Shown: one piece after another, positions 10,796 to 18,296 of the stretch
How positions within the stretch are numbered: the stretch's first letter is position 1
Layout of the letters: each line of letters opens with the position of its first letter
Notes under the pieces: model-generated
Database searches by the model: none
Seen by the model: the letters and a program-made list of their open reading frames with translations, nothing else
Told to the model about the DNA's origin: nothing
NCBI GenBank assembly: GCA_020846715.1
Contig: JADLDK010000039.1
Coordinates: 1-57,938, forward strand
Reading direction: 5' to 3'
DNA from: Armatimonadota bacterium
GTDB taxonomy: Bacteria > Armatimonadota > UBA5829 > DSUL01
Length of the DNA: 57,938 nt
Made by a program: the position numbers and the translations under genes

Positions 10796-10828
10796 AAAAA
10801 AGCCGCTCCATTGGAATAGAGCGGCTTT
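10796..10828. terminator. Bidirectional terminator between prepilin and small membrane protein genes
   Basis: AAAGCCGCTC (10799-10808) pairs perfectly with GAGCGGCTTT (10819-10828), giving 10 bp with a 10-nt loop. The A-run on the left gives a U-tract for the minus-strand gene; the plus-strand U-tract is only three bases. Confidence 0.8.
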
Positions 10829-10864
10829 CGTGAATGTGCGGTCATCTGTGACCGACCCGCAGTG

Positions 10865-11254
10865 TCATCTGGGCATCGCGTGCTGAGGGCCTGAAGTCGC
10901 CGCAACCCGGGTGTACTGCGTGGCCGAATGCGTGTCCGCCAGCAAGACCGGCACGTTGTAGCGCACAAACAGCAGGGCGTAGGTGCCCAGGTAGGCGATG
11001 ATCGCCATACGCAACATATTGCGCGCGAAACGTGGTCTGTACTGGCGGCAGTACTCGACGATGAAGATTGGGGCGAATAGCAGGCACAGCTTGGCGATTA
11101 CGAACGCTCCGACTCCAAACTGAAGATAGAAGTTCATCAGCGGATTCCCTTCGGAGACGTTCGGCGTGCTCGCCAGCAGAGCCAGAGTCACTACAAGGTC
11201 AACCAGGCAGATCACCGCGATGATCTGACTTTCGCGTGTCAAGGACACTGGCAT
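10865..11254 (-). CDS. Small integral membrane protein, DUF5658-like
   Basis: This 129-residue protein has four predicted membrane segments. The first has DLVVTLALL followed by EGNPLMNFYL, the Asp plus ExNP pattern I associate with DUF5658-type proteins of unknown function. The start is set at the ATG at 11254, with GAGG 4 bp upstream; in-frame codons up to 11335 lack a ribosome binding site. It faces the prepilin gene and shares its terminator. The C-terminal 25 residues are polar. Function unknown; the DUF assignment is from memory and moderate. Confidence 0.7.
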   Translation of the reverse strand: MPVSLTRESQIIAVICLVDLVVTLALLASTPNVSEGNPLMNFYLQFGVGAFVIAKLCLLFAPIFIVEYCRQYRPRFARNMLRMAIIAYLGTYALLFVRYNVPVLLADTHSATQYTRVAATSGPQHAMPR

Positions 11255-11395
11255 ATACCTCGCAGATAGAGTCATGAAGTTTATGCCGGAATGAGAGTTG
11301 CTGCCTGACTGACAGGAATACTGGCTATTTGGCACTATTCACAGGTTTGAACTTTCGCACAGCAGGCTTCTGCCTTTCCCGAAGAGCGGGTACGG

Positions 11396-11403
11396 TGTAT
11401 AAT
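11396..11403 (+). promoter_or_regulatory. Probable -10 promoter element
   Basis: TGTATAAT, with the perfect hexamer TATAAT at 11398-11403, about 60 bp upstream of the 600-residue secreted protein. No convincing -35 is visible. Confidence 0.45.
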
Positions 11404-11464
11404 TCAGGTGACAGCCGCTAGGACACGTGTGCCGCCAGATGGCTGAGGGAGATACAGTCTGATT

Positions 11465-13267
11465 ATGTACAGAGCTCTGTCAGTCGCATTCATTGCGAGT
11501 CTGCTTGTCATTTGCGCGAGCGTGTCTTCTGCCGCGGAGACCGAGCGCCAGCAGGATTTGCGGCTCAGCAAGACAATCACTCTTTCCGAAACTCACGCGC
11601 TTCTGGATGACCTTTTGAAAAAGGCTTCCGAGGAGTCCGGCGTGACGATGCGTGCGGATCAGGAAACCAAAGCCTGGAAAATCCGGGAGCTCCCTGTCAG
11701 CGTTGAAGTCAAGGATGCAACAGTGCAGGAGTTCCAGGCGCAGCTTGCCAGATTGCTGGACTTGCGCTGGGCGCGCTCCGGCAGGGAAGGAGAGTGGGTT
11801 TACACAATATGGCAGGATCGCAACTCCCGCGACCGGGAGGCCAGGGAACTGCAATCCAAGCAGGACGAGCAGTTGGAGAAAGTCACAGCGCAGTGGCAGG
11901 AGATTGCGGACGGGCTAAAGGCCCTCATGTCCCCGCACGACAAGACCTCTCAGGAACAGGCGGGAGGTAAGAACGATCCGGAACAGGATTTCGGCAAATT
12001 TGTCAGCCAGGACCCGTTCGGAAAGGCTTACGGCAGCCTGGTATCCGCTCTTGCCTCATCAGCCGTTCCGTCCGTTGCTGCCGGTGAGCCGTTCAGAGTT
12101 CCCTACAATCAACTGACTCCCGCCCAGCAGAGCAGCCTCCAGTTTTTCGCCACAGGGATGAACTACTTCCACAGCAAACTCGGCAACAAGACCGACAGTA
12201 CGGCTTTTGACGGTGACTGGAGCAAGACCTCTCTTGTCATGCGGCCGATGCCTTCCGGCCCGGGACATGCGGTGATGGATCAGATCGGATTCGCCGGCAC
12301 GCTGGAGGTCAGTGGCGTTGGCGCGGGTGGACGGATGGGCTTTCCAATCGTCACACCCGGTAGTCCGATGGCCGCTCTCATCACTAAGGCCGTCAACCGC
12401 TTTGCTCAGGGTGAGGATCCGCGTACCGTTGTACAACAGATCGGTACGGAGATCGGTGAGGCCGTACAGACAATCAACCGTGAAACTGCGGCCCGTGAGC
12501 TTGCGGAGACTCCAGCGCCAACTGACCCGCGGCTACTGACGGAGGTCGAGATAGATCCTAAGGACATCTCGGACGCCGCCGCCGCTCTGAAGCCGGTCGT
12601 CGAGAAGGCCCACATTGATATTTACGCGGAGGCCTGGAACCAGCCGGATCGCAAAGCCGCGAAAGACAAGGGAACGGCGAAGAAAGTCATCGCCGGGGTC
12701 TCGAGCACATTTGGCATGACCTGGGACTATAGCGCCGGAGCGGCGCGCCTCAAGGCAGACGACTGGGCACAGAGACGGGCCGCAATGGTGGCGCAGGCTG
12801 ACAAAAAATACTGGGCGGACCTTGCGAAGAAGAACGGCGGGCTAAACCTTGAGGAGCTCGCGCAAATTGCCCAGAGCTACTCCCAGGAGCAGCTTATGGG
12901 GTTGCTGATGTCGGACCAGACGCTGTCGGCAAGCGGCTGGGCGTTGGTCACCACCGAGCGGCGCAGCGCCGTTCTGTTCTACGGGTCGCTCCCGGAAAGC
13001 CAGATCGAGCGTTTGAGGTCCACTGGTCTCTCCGCGCTTGGTCTGTCACCGCAGGAGCGCTCCAGTCTTGACGCAGTTCTTATTGCGCGAGGCATCAGCG
13101 CGCGCGACTTCTTTGTTCCCGGAGCGCTGGTCAAGCTCCTTGAAGCGCCGGACACCGGGACCAAACTCGTCCTGAGCTATCCGCCCGACAAGACGCAGGA
13201 GATCGATCTGACCCGGCCGGTCAAGGCTCCGCCCGCGCCGCCAGAACAAGAGACCAGGGGTCAGTGA
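11465..13267 (+). CDS. Secreted protein of unknown function with STN-like segments
   Basis: This 600-residue protein has a Sec signal peptide (MYRALSVAFIASLLVICASVSSAA). The segment at residues 35-105 (DDLLKKASEESGVTMRAD..., then VSVEVKDATVQEFQAQLARLLDLRW) resembles the STN/secretin N-terminal short domain. In that domain two beta-alpha units bring together 'la..tgv.i' and 'v.l.l...tleeaL..lL...gl.w'. A similar unit recurs near residue 365 (ISDAAAALKPVVEKAHIDIYAEAW ... FGMTWDYSAG). No secretin pore domain is present, so it is not a secretin. The middle (130-350) has no recognised domain and the C-terminus is Pro-rich. It stands alone between a promoter and convergent kdsA. Possible roles are a periplasmic or outer-membrane accessory protein; function unknown. 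Confidence 0.85.
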   Translation: MYRALSVAFIASLLVICASVSSAAETERQQDLRLSKTITLSETHALLDDLLKKASEESGVTMRADQETKAWKIRELPVSVEVKDATVQEFQAQLARLLDLRWARSGREGEWVYTIWQDRNSRDREARELQSKQDEQLEKVTAQWQEIADGLKALMSPHDKTSQEQAGGKNDPEQDFGKFVSQDPFGKAYGSLVSALASSAVPSVAAGEPFRVPYNQLTPAQQSSLQFFATGMNYFHSKLGNKTDSTAFDGDWSKTSLVMRPMPSGPGHAVMDQIGFAGTLEVSGVGAGGRMGFPIVTPGSPMAALITKAVNRFAQGEDPRTVVQQIGTEIGEAVQTINRETAARELAETPAPTDPRLLTEVEIDPKDISDAAAALKPVVEKAHIDIYAEAWNQPDRKAAKDKGTAKKVIAGVSSTFGMTWDYSAGAARLKADDWAQRRAAMVAQADKKYWADLAKKNGGLNLEELAQIAQSYSQEQLMGLLMSDQTLSASGWALVTTERRSAVLFYGSLPESQIERLRSTGLSALGLSPQERSSLDAVLIARGISARDFFVPGALVKLLEAPDTGTKLVLSYPPDKTQEIDLTRPVKAPPAPPEQETRGQ

Positions 13268-13323
13268 TCAGGGTTTAGGGTCAAGGGATCAGGTACGACG
13301 GGTTGTGCCCGCGGCCTCTTCCG

Positions 13324-14139
13324 TCAGCGGACAGCTTCGAACACGCGCAGCGCACTTTCAAGCAGCGCTTCCAGCTCATCCAGTGGAAGCTGTGACGCCG
13401 CATCTGACAGCGCCGCTTCGGGATTAGGATGGGTCTCGATGAACAGGGCGTCCGCTCCCGCCGCCATTGCGGCTCTGGTGAGCGCCGGAATAAACTGCCG
13501 GTTGCCTCCTGAAGACGTTCCCTGTCCTCCCGGACGCTGCACGCTGTGTGTAGCGTCAAAGACAACCGGATAGCCCGTCTCCTGCATGACAGGGATGCTG
13601 GTCATATCCGCAATAAGCGTGTTGTAGCCAAAGCTCGCGCCGCGCTCACTCAGCAGGATGCGCTGGTTTCCCGTGCTCTCAATCTTGCGCACCGCGTTGA
13701 CCATGTCGTGAGGGGCTACAAACTGCCCCTTCTTCACATTCACAACGCGCTCACTCTGCCCGCACGCCAGCAGAAGATCCGTCTGGCGGCACAGAAACGC
13801 GGGAATCTGCAGGATGTCCACCACCTCAGCGGCGGGTTCAACCTGCCAGGTCTCGTGAACGTCTGTCAGCAGCGGAACGTCAACGTCGTTCTTGACCTTT
13901 GCCAGAATCTCCAACCCGCGCGCCAGACCCGGCCCGCGGTAGGAGTCCACGGACGTGCGGTTGGCTTTGTCGAAACTGGCTTTGAAGACGTAGCCTATCC
14001 CCAGACGCTCACAAATGTCCTTGGCGCGTCCGGCAACACTGAGGCACAGGTCCAGGTCTTCGATGACGCATGGCCCGGCAATCAGCGCCAGGCGTCCGGA
14101 GCCAAATGATACGTTTTCGCTGACAGTGACGGTGTTCAT
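13324..14139 (-). CDS. kdsA: 3-deoxy-8-phosphooctulonate synthase KdsA
   Basis: This 271-residue enzyme condenses arabinose 5-phosphate and phosphoenolpyruvate to Kdo-8-phosphate, the precursor of the lipopolysaccharide inner core. Visible motifs are LIAGPCVIED near residue 20, FKASFDKANRTS near residue 52, LTDVHE near residue 88, DILQIPAFLCRQTDLL near residue 104, and DATHSVQRPGGQGTSSGGNRQF near residue 190. The start is set at the ATG at 14139; an upstream in-frame codon (14169) adds ten unlikely residues. The carboxymuconolactone-decarboxylase-like gene lies 41 bp upstream on the same strand and may be co-transcribed. Its presence supports a Kdo-containing outer membrane. Confidence 0.97.
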   Translation of the reverse strand: MNTVTVSENVSFGSGRLALIAGPCVIEDLDLCLSVAGRAKDICERLGIGYVFKASFDKANRTSVDSYRGPGLARGLEILAKVKNDVDVPLLTDVHETWQVEPAAEVVDILQIPAFLCRQTDLLLACGQSERVVNVKKGQFVAPHDMVNAVRKIESTGNQRILLSERGASFGYNTLIADMTSIPVMQETGYPVVFDATHSVQRPGGQGTSSGGNRQFIPALTRAAMAAGADALFIETHPNPEAALSDAASQLPLDELEALLESALRVFEAVR

Positions 14140-14180
14140 CGCGCCAATCTTAGCCGATTGAACCCGCACCCGCCAGAAAG

Positions 14181-14531
14181 TCAGCCTGTGCGGCTCTCCA
14201 ACTCATCCAGCGCCTCTATCACCATGGGCAGATGAATCAACGCCGGCCCGCCACCCATCACCACCGCAACCTGTGCAGCCTCAATGATCTCTTCTCGCGT
14301 CGCGCCCTCTTCCATGCACCCTGAGACGTGCGCCCGAAGGCAGGGAACGCAGTGGTCAGCGATCGCGATTCCGAGCGCAATCAACTCCTTGACTTTTGCG
14401 GAGATGGCGCCCTCGGCCATCAGCAGTTGGTCCATCTGGGCAAAGCCCTTTGCAGCTTGCGGCGCATTGTCTCGAATCTTCATGCTGTTGGCTTTGCGGT
14501 TGTCGTAGAACTCTTTGGCAGTTGCGTACAT
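14181..14531 (-). CDS. Carboxymuconolactone decarboxylase / AhpD-like protein
   Basis: This 116-residue all-helical protein has the CMD/AhpD redox motif HCVPCLRAH (CxxC plus downstream His) near residue 59. ATREEIIEAAQVAVVMGGGPALI follows, typical of short CMD family members that act as alkylhydroperoxidase-like thiol enzymes or of unknown role. The start is the ATG at 14531 with a strong AGGAGGAA site. It is in the same orientation as and 41 bp upstream of kdsA. The substrate is not known. Confidence 0.88.
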   Translation of the reverse strand: MYATAKEFYDNRKANSMKIRDNAPQAAKGFAQMDQLLMAEGAISAKVKELIALGIAIADHCVPCLRAHVSGCMEEGATREEIIEAAQVAVVMGGGPALIHLPMVIEALDELESRTG

Positions 14532-14640
14532 GAATGTTCCTCCTGACATCAGCATTACTGATTTTCTCTACGGCAAGCTATAGTACTTTTGTAGCCACTC
14601 AAGACGCCAGCCCGTACCGAGACTGCAGTAACGGACTTAT

Positions 14641-14673
14641 AAAAAAAGAGCCGCCTCGAATGAGACAGCTCTT
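14641..14673 (-). terminator. Terminator of the flgM-like gene
   Basis: On the minus strand an imperfect hairpin (outer stem 14646-14651/14668-14673, inner stem 14655-14657/14662-14664, GAAT-type loop) is followed by a T7 run. It lies 29 bp past the flgM-like stop. Confidence 0.7.
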
Positions 14674-14701
14674 CGCTGGTTTGTGTTAATCTGTGCAACG
14701 C

Positions 14702-14998
14702 TCAGCGGATGCGGTCTGCTTTCATCCGCCGGATCATCATGTCCGCAACGTCTTCACCGGCCACCTTGTACTGCCCGCTTTCAATTCTGGCCTTCAGATC
14801 GGCGACAACGTCTTCGCGAACGTCCGGAACCTCTTCCATCGCCTTCATCGCCACTTCAATCGCCTCTTCCCGCGATGTCTTCGCCCTGCGAGCTTTGGGC
14901 TGATGGAGGTTGGCGCGAAACTCCTCCGGCAGAATGCTGCTGGCTGGGTCCTGCTGTGGTCCGCCGGCTTTTCCCGATTCCATTTCAGTGATCTTCAT
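14702..14998 (-). CDS. FlgM-like anti-sigma-28 factor
   Basis: This 98-residue protein has a disordered, polar N-terminal half. The C-terminal part (SREEAIEVAMKAMEEVPDVREDVVADLKARIESGQYKVAGEDVADMMI, residues about 45-93) fits the FlgM pattern V(R/E)xxxVxxLxxxIxxGxYxVxxxxVAxxM(I/L). FlgM binds the flagellar sigma factor FliA until the hook is finished and the anti-sigma factor is exported. The start is the ATG at 14998 with GGGAG upstream; the longer frame to 15076 runs into the leader. The leader carries a cyclic-di-GMP-I riboswitch, which makes a motility role more likely. No other flagellar gene is in the window. Confidence 0.78.
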   Translation of the reverse strand: MKITEMESGKAGGPQQDPASSILPEEFRANLHQPKARRAKTSREEAIEVAMKAMEEVPDVREDVVADLKARIESGQYKVAGEDVADMMIRRMKADRIR

Positions 14999-15113
14999 GA
15001 CTGGATACTCCCTCTTCCATCTGAACCTCTGGAGTCTCCCGGCCACCACAAACGCGAAAAGGCAAGCTCTTCGCATGCGACTTCGGAGCGCCTGCGGCGA
15101 TCCAGAAGTACAA

Positions 15114-15230
15114 GGCCGGGAACTCGGCAGCCAGGCTGTCCTGCCATCTCCAATTCTCCAGACGGTCTCTGGCGGAGCGGGGTAGACCCTTGGCTTTGCG
15201 TCCCCTTCTTTCGAAGAGTTTGCCCTTATC
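15114..15230 (-). promoter_or_regulatory. Cyclic-di-GMP-I (GEMM) riboswitch controlling the flgM-like gene
   Basis: On the minus strand the conserved core is present in order. GGGCAAAC (15218-15225) is followed by a stem with a CGAAAG tetraloop (15204-15217), GGGACGCAAAGCC (15192-15204) and GGTCTA (15183-15188). The second stem closes with GGCAG/CTGCCGAG (15124-15145). This matches the GEMM-I aptamer closely, including the GAAA tetraloop and the GCAAAGCC ligand-binding stretch. The aptamer's 3' end CCCGGCC (15114-15120) can pair with GGCCGGG at 15038-15044, about 40 nt before the start codon. That would be a plausible expression platform. Whether binding switches expression on or off cannot be told. 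Confidence 0.88.
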
Positions 15231-15232
15231 AG

Positions 15233-15574
15233 ATCTCTAGTAACTCTATGTTAGCCTGTCTGTGAAACTCTCTCAGGTTGAGTCTTGAGCTTCTCGTCAA
15301 GGCGCTTATAACTGCTTGTATTCTTATTGTTGGCGTATAGAAGCGCGCTCTTTAGGGGCTGCGCAGAAAAAATCAGAAATTTTTCGTAACGCGCTTCCGG
15401 ACGCCCGCACACTGTCCAAGATTGAGTTTACGCGCTCGGAGAGACCTGCGTCAATCCTGCCGCTCCCTCGCGTTGTCCACGGCCGTTCTGGTTGTGCGGC
15501 TGGCAACCATCGGCTGGATGAAAAATGAGGCAAGGAAAAATCTGAGAAGTTTTTCACAAATAGAGCTATAACAC
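15233..15574. other. Gap between riboswitch and ATP synthase promoter
   Basis: No gene is supported here. The stretch is AT-richer than its surroundings and holds a short AAAAAT/ATTTTT inverted repeat near 15367. Presumably it contains the minus-strand promoter of the flgM-like transcript, but no clean -35/-10 pair was found. Confidence 0.4.
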
Positions 15575-15605
15575 TTGGCGAATAGCCTCTCCCACATGTT
15601 ATACT
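15575..15605 (+). promoter_or_regulatory. Promoter of the ATP synthase operon
   Basis: TTGGCG, a 19-bp spacer, and an extended -10 (TGTTATACT). It lies about 60 bp upstream of the first gene of the operon. Confidence 0.55.
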
Positions 15606-15666
15606 CCGTCGTTACGCGCCGCTCGTGGTGGGCGCAGCCGGGCAACGGCAAAGGAACCCGGATCCT

Positions 15667-15915
15667 ATGGTACAGGGCGACGACGACCCGGGCACAAAGC
15701 GGCCCCAGCGAGATTACAAGTGGATGGTAAGGGCGGGGCAGGCCAGCACAATCGGTTGGGTGCTCGTTATCAGTCCGCTTATCGGATTTGCTATTGGCGA
15801 CTGGATTGACGGCAAGCTGCATTCCTACCCCTGGGCAACAATCATCTTCCTGATTCTGGGGGTGGCGGCAGGCTTCTATGAAGTCATCAAGCTCGTTATT
15901 CGCCTGTCCAAATAA
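15667..15915 (+). CDS. AtpZ/AtpI-type F0F1 ATP synthase accessory membrane protein
   Basis: This 82-residue protein has two TM segments. GWVLVISPLIGFAIGDWIDGKL and ATIIFLILGVAAGFYEVIKLV match the AtpZ/AtpQ family. In such proteins Gly-rich helices and a GxxxGxxxD pattern are typical, and they assist ATP synthase assembly or bind divalent cations. The start at the ATG 15667 is preceded by AAAGGA; a GTG at 15625 would lengthen it by 14 residues. It opens the atp operon, the usual place for this gene. Confidence 0.82.
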   Translation: MVQGDDDPGTKRPQRDYKWMVRAGQASTIGWVLVISPLIGFAIGDWIDGKLHSYPWATIIFLILGVAAGFYEVIKLVIRLSK

Positions 15916-15921
15916 AAACCC

Positions 15922-16329
15922 ATGCGACGTTTTGACTTGTCAACCTATTGGCGCGTTTTGTTGACGGGCCAGGCTTTCATCGCTGTCGGGCTTGTGATGG
16001 CGGGTCTGGGGCAGGCCGCGCTGAGCGAGATAACCGGCGCTCTGGTGGGTTCTGTGTCGCTGGTCCTGCTGACTTTTTCGTGTAACGCCTATGTCCGTAT
16101 GGGTCTGACTATGGCGCAGGGCGCAAATCCGGCAGGGGGAAGATTTGTTCGCGGTCTGCTGCTTTTGTACAGAGTCCTTCTGATGATGGTCCTGATAGGC
16201 GGGCTTGTGAAGTGGCGCGGGTTCGTTGTGTGGGCGTTCATCGCCGGTGTGGTAGCGGCACAGATTTCCCTTGTCGTTTCCATTTACAGAAATGCGGCGA
16301 GTGAGCGGTTTCAGGAGAAGAGTTCTTAG
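15922..16329 (+). CDS. AtpI-like ATP synthase subunit I
   Basis: This 135-residue protein has four hydrophobic segments with short loops. The position directly before atpB and the pattern of a small, poorly conserved four-TM protein fit AtpI, the assembly factor for the c-ring. Sequence similarity to AtpI is weak by eye, so the name rests mainly on operon position and topology. It starts 6 bp after the preceding gene and its stop abuts the TTG of atpB. Confidence 0.7.
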   Translation: MRRFDLSTYWRVLLTGQAFIAVGLVMAGLGQAALSEITGALVGSVSLVLLTFSCNAYVRMGLTMAQGANPAGGRFVRGLLLLYRVLLMMVLIGGLVKWRGFVVWAFIAGVVAAQISLVVSIYRNAASERFQEKSS

Positions 16330-17214
16330 TTGAAAAGACAGCTACAAAGTGGCGCGCTGCCTCTTGCAACTGTTCAGAGAAGAGTCGTCCGTCAACTTCT
16401 GGCGCTTGTTGGAGTTGCGTTTTCTGTGCTCTTCCTTGCTGTGAGGGTCATGGCGGAGGAAGCCTCTCACGGCGGCGATCAGGGTGAATCGCTGGTTCAT
16501 GGCAGTCCGTGGCTTTACGTAGCGATGTCGTGGATCGCTATCGTCTTTCTCGTTTTGTTGGGGGCGCTTGGGACTCGTCGGCTGCAGCAGGTTCCGGGCC
16601 AGCTTCAGAACTTTCTGGAGATGGTTGTGGGCGGTCTGGAGCAGTTCTTTCTGGATGTGCTGGGCCCGGAAGGCAAGCGCCACGTCCCCATCCTCGTTAC
16701 ATTCTTCCTTTATATTCTTGTGATGAATCTGATGGGGCTGATTCCGTTCATGAAGCCGGCGACCTCCACGCTGAACATGACTGTGGCGCTGTCTTTAGTG
16801 GCCATCATCTATGTGCAGATTCAGGGAATTCGGGAAAACGGCTTTCTGGGCTATGTAAAGCACTTTCTTGGGGAGCCGCTGTGGCTGGCCCCGCTGATGT
16901 TCATTCTTCATGTGATTGGTGAAATCGCCAAACCGCTGTCGCTCTCTATCCGTCTTTTTGGGAACGTCTTTGGCGAAGAAACAGTTGTCCTGCAGTTGGC
17001 TCTGCTTGGGCCGCTTGCCATAGGCGTCTATAAGTTGTTGCCGATACAGTTTCCGATGTTCGTGTTTGGCCTGTTCACGTCTGTTGTGCAGGCGCTGGTA
17101 TTTGCCATCCTCGTAGCCGCTTACATAGTCCTGATGACCGCGCACGAGGACCACGACGAACATTCATCTGGAGAAGCTCACGAAACCAGCGCACAGTGGA
17201 GTGGCGCGGCGTAG
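16330..17214 (+). CDS. atpB: ATP synthase F0 subunit a
   Basis: This 294-residue subunit a forms the ion half-channels next to the c-ring. It has an N-terminal membrane segment followed by periplasmic His/Glu-rich residues (EEASHGGDQGES). Core TM helices contain LMGLIPF near residue 135 and the essential arginine in LSIRLFGNVFGEE (Arg208), with a charged His-rich C-terminal tail. The start is a TTG directly after the previous stop, with AGGAGAAG upstream. A 249-bp gap with a hairpin separates it from atpE. Confidence 0.96.
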   Translation: MKRQLQSGALPLATVQRRVVRQLLALVGVAFSVLFLAVRVMAEEASHGGDQGESLVHGSPWLYVAMSWIAIVFLVLLGALGTRRLQQVPGQLQNFLEMVVGGLEQFFLDVLGPEGKRHVPILVTFFLYILVMNLMGLIPFMKPATSTLNMTVALSLVAIIYVQIQGIRENGFLGYVKHFLGEPLWLAPLMFILHVIGEIAKPLSLSIRLFGNVFGEETVVLQLALLGPLAIGVYKLLPIQFPMFVFGLFTSVVQALVFAILVAAYIVLMTAHEDHDEHSSGEAHETSAQWSGAA

Positions 17215-17353
17215 GGATCGGTGAAAGCCGTCTGAGTTTCCAGTTTTTTAGAATTGGCGGGTGAGTCTGCTTTGGGGCGGCTTCCCAAAGACCGCGGAAG
17301 TCAGACTTCTCGCCAGAGCGCTCCAGCACAATGACATTTGTGCCTGTGTTAGC

Positions 17354-17374
17354 GCCCGGCTGAAAAAGCCGGGC
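17354..17374 (+). promoter_or_regulatory. Perfect hairpin in the atpB-atpE intercistronic region
   Basis: GCCCGGCT (17354-17361) pairs with AGCCGGGC (17367-17374) around a GAAAA loop. There is no U-tract after it, so it is not a normal terminator. It may be a processing or stability element that raises atpE output. Confidence 0.5.
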
Positions 17375-17463
17375 CTTGCGGGTCAGAGGGTGTGCCGGAG
17401 CAGTCGGGCCGGATTCGGCGCTTTGCGCACTCCGGCAGTCACACTAAAATCGGAGAAGGTCGA

Positions 17464-17733
17464 ATGGTATATTTTGCGTGTTTAGCGATTGCTGTTGGCT
17501 TTGCCGTGTCCGTAGCGGTTCTTTCCGCTAGCATCGGTCAGGGCATTATCGGCGGTCAGGCTATGGCTGGCATCGCCCGGCAGCCGGAAGCGTCCGGCAG
17601 GATCCAGATCGCGATGATTATCGCGCTTGCATTTGTCGAGTCGCTCGTCATTTATGCGCTGCTCGTGTTCTTCCTGTTGCAGGGAAAGCTTCCTGCGACG
17701 GATGCGGTGCTCGCCAAGCTCGGCGGCGGCTGA
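17464..17733 (+). CDS. atpE: ATP synthase F0 subunit c
   Basis: This 89-residue subunit forms two-helix hairpins of the rotor ring. Helix 1 carries SIGQGIIGGQA, the loop has the canonical ARQPEA, and helix 2 carries AFVESLVIYAL with the ion-carrying Glu59. Gln26, Glu59, Ser60 and Tyr64 line up with the sodium ligands of Na+-type c subunits, while position 61 is Leu instead of Thr. The start is the ATG at 17464 with GGAGAAGG upstream; a longer frame from 17392 is rejected. Confidence 0.96.
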   Translation: MVYFACLAIAVGFAVSVAVLSASIGQGIIGGQAMAGIARQPEASGRIQIAMIIALAFVESLVIYALLVFFLLQGKLPATDAVLAKLGGG

Positions 17734-17786
17734 TACAAGTATAACGTCCGGATGCGCTGGTAGGCTGATATTCTGAGGAGATAGGT

Positions 17787-18296
17787 TTGGAGTCACTGTT
17801 TCATACGTTGGGCATTGACCAGGCGGTCATTGTCACAAACATCATCTCATTCCTTCTGCTGTATCTTCTGCTGAAGAAGTACATGATCGGACCCGTGTCG
17901 GGAATTCTCGCGCAGCGGCGCTCCGACATAGAGAGCAGCTACCAGCGCATCGCGGACGAAACCGCAAAAGTTCAGCAGCTTCAGACAGAGCTGGATTCCC
18001 GCCTGACAGAGATCGAGGCTGAAGGCCGCGCGAAGATTCAGGAGGCTACGGCAAGCGCCAACCGCATGAAGGATGAGATTCTGGCGGAGGCGCGAGCGCA
18101 CGCTGAGCAGGTGAAAGAGCGCGGTGTTGCGGATATTGAGCGAGAGCGGGACAAGGCTCTGCAGTCTATTCGCGAGCATGTGGCGGATCTGGTCGCGCAG
18201 GCTTCCTCGAAAATAGTCGGAGAATCCCTGGACGACTCCCGGCATCGCGCCCTCATCAAGAGCGCTCTGGATGAGCTGGAGGCGTCGAAGAACTGA
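17787..18296 (+). CDS. atpF: ATP synthase F0 subunit b
   Basis: This 169-residue peripheral stalk subunit has one N-terminal TM segment (about 13-33), followed by a long charged coiled coil (about 40-150) ending in a region that contacts subunit delta. The start is a TTG at 17787 behind GAGGAGAT. The stop overlaps the start of atpH (TGATG). Only one b-type subunit is present, as in non-photosynthetic bacteria. Confidence 0.94.
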   Translation: MESLFHTLGIDQAVIVTNIISFLLLYLLLKKYMIGPVSGILAQRRSDIESSYQRIADETAKVQQLQTELDSRLTEIEAEGRAKIQEATASANRMKDEILAEARAHAEQVKERGVADIERERDKALQSIREHVADLVAQASSKIVGESLDDSRHRALIKSALDELEASKN

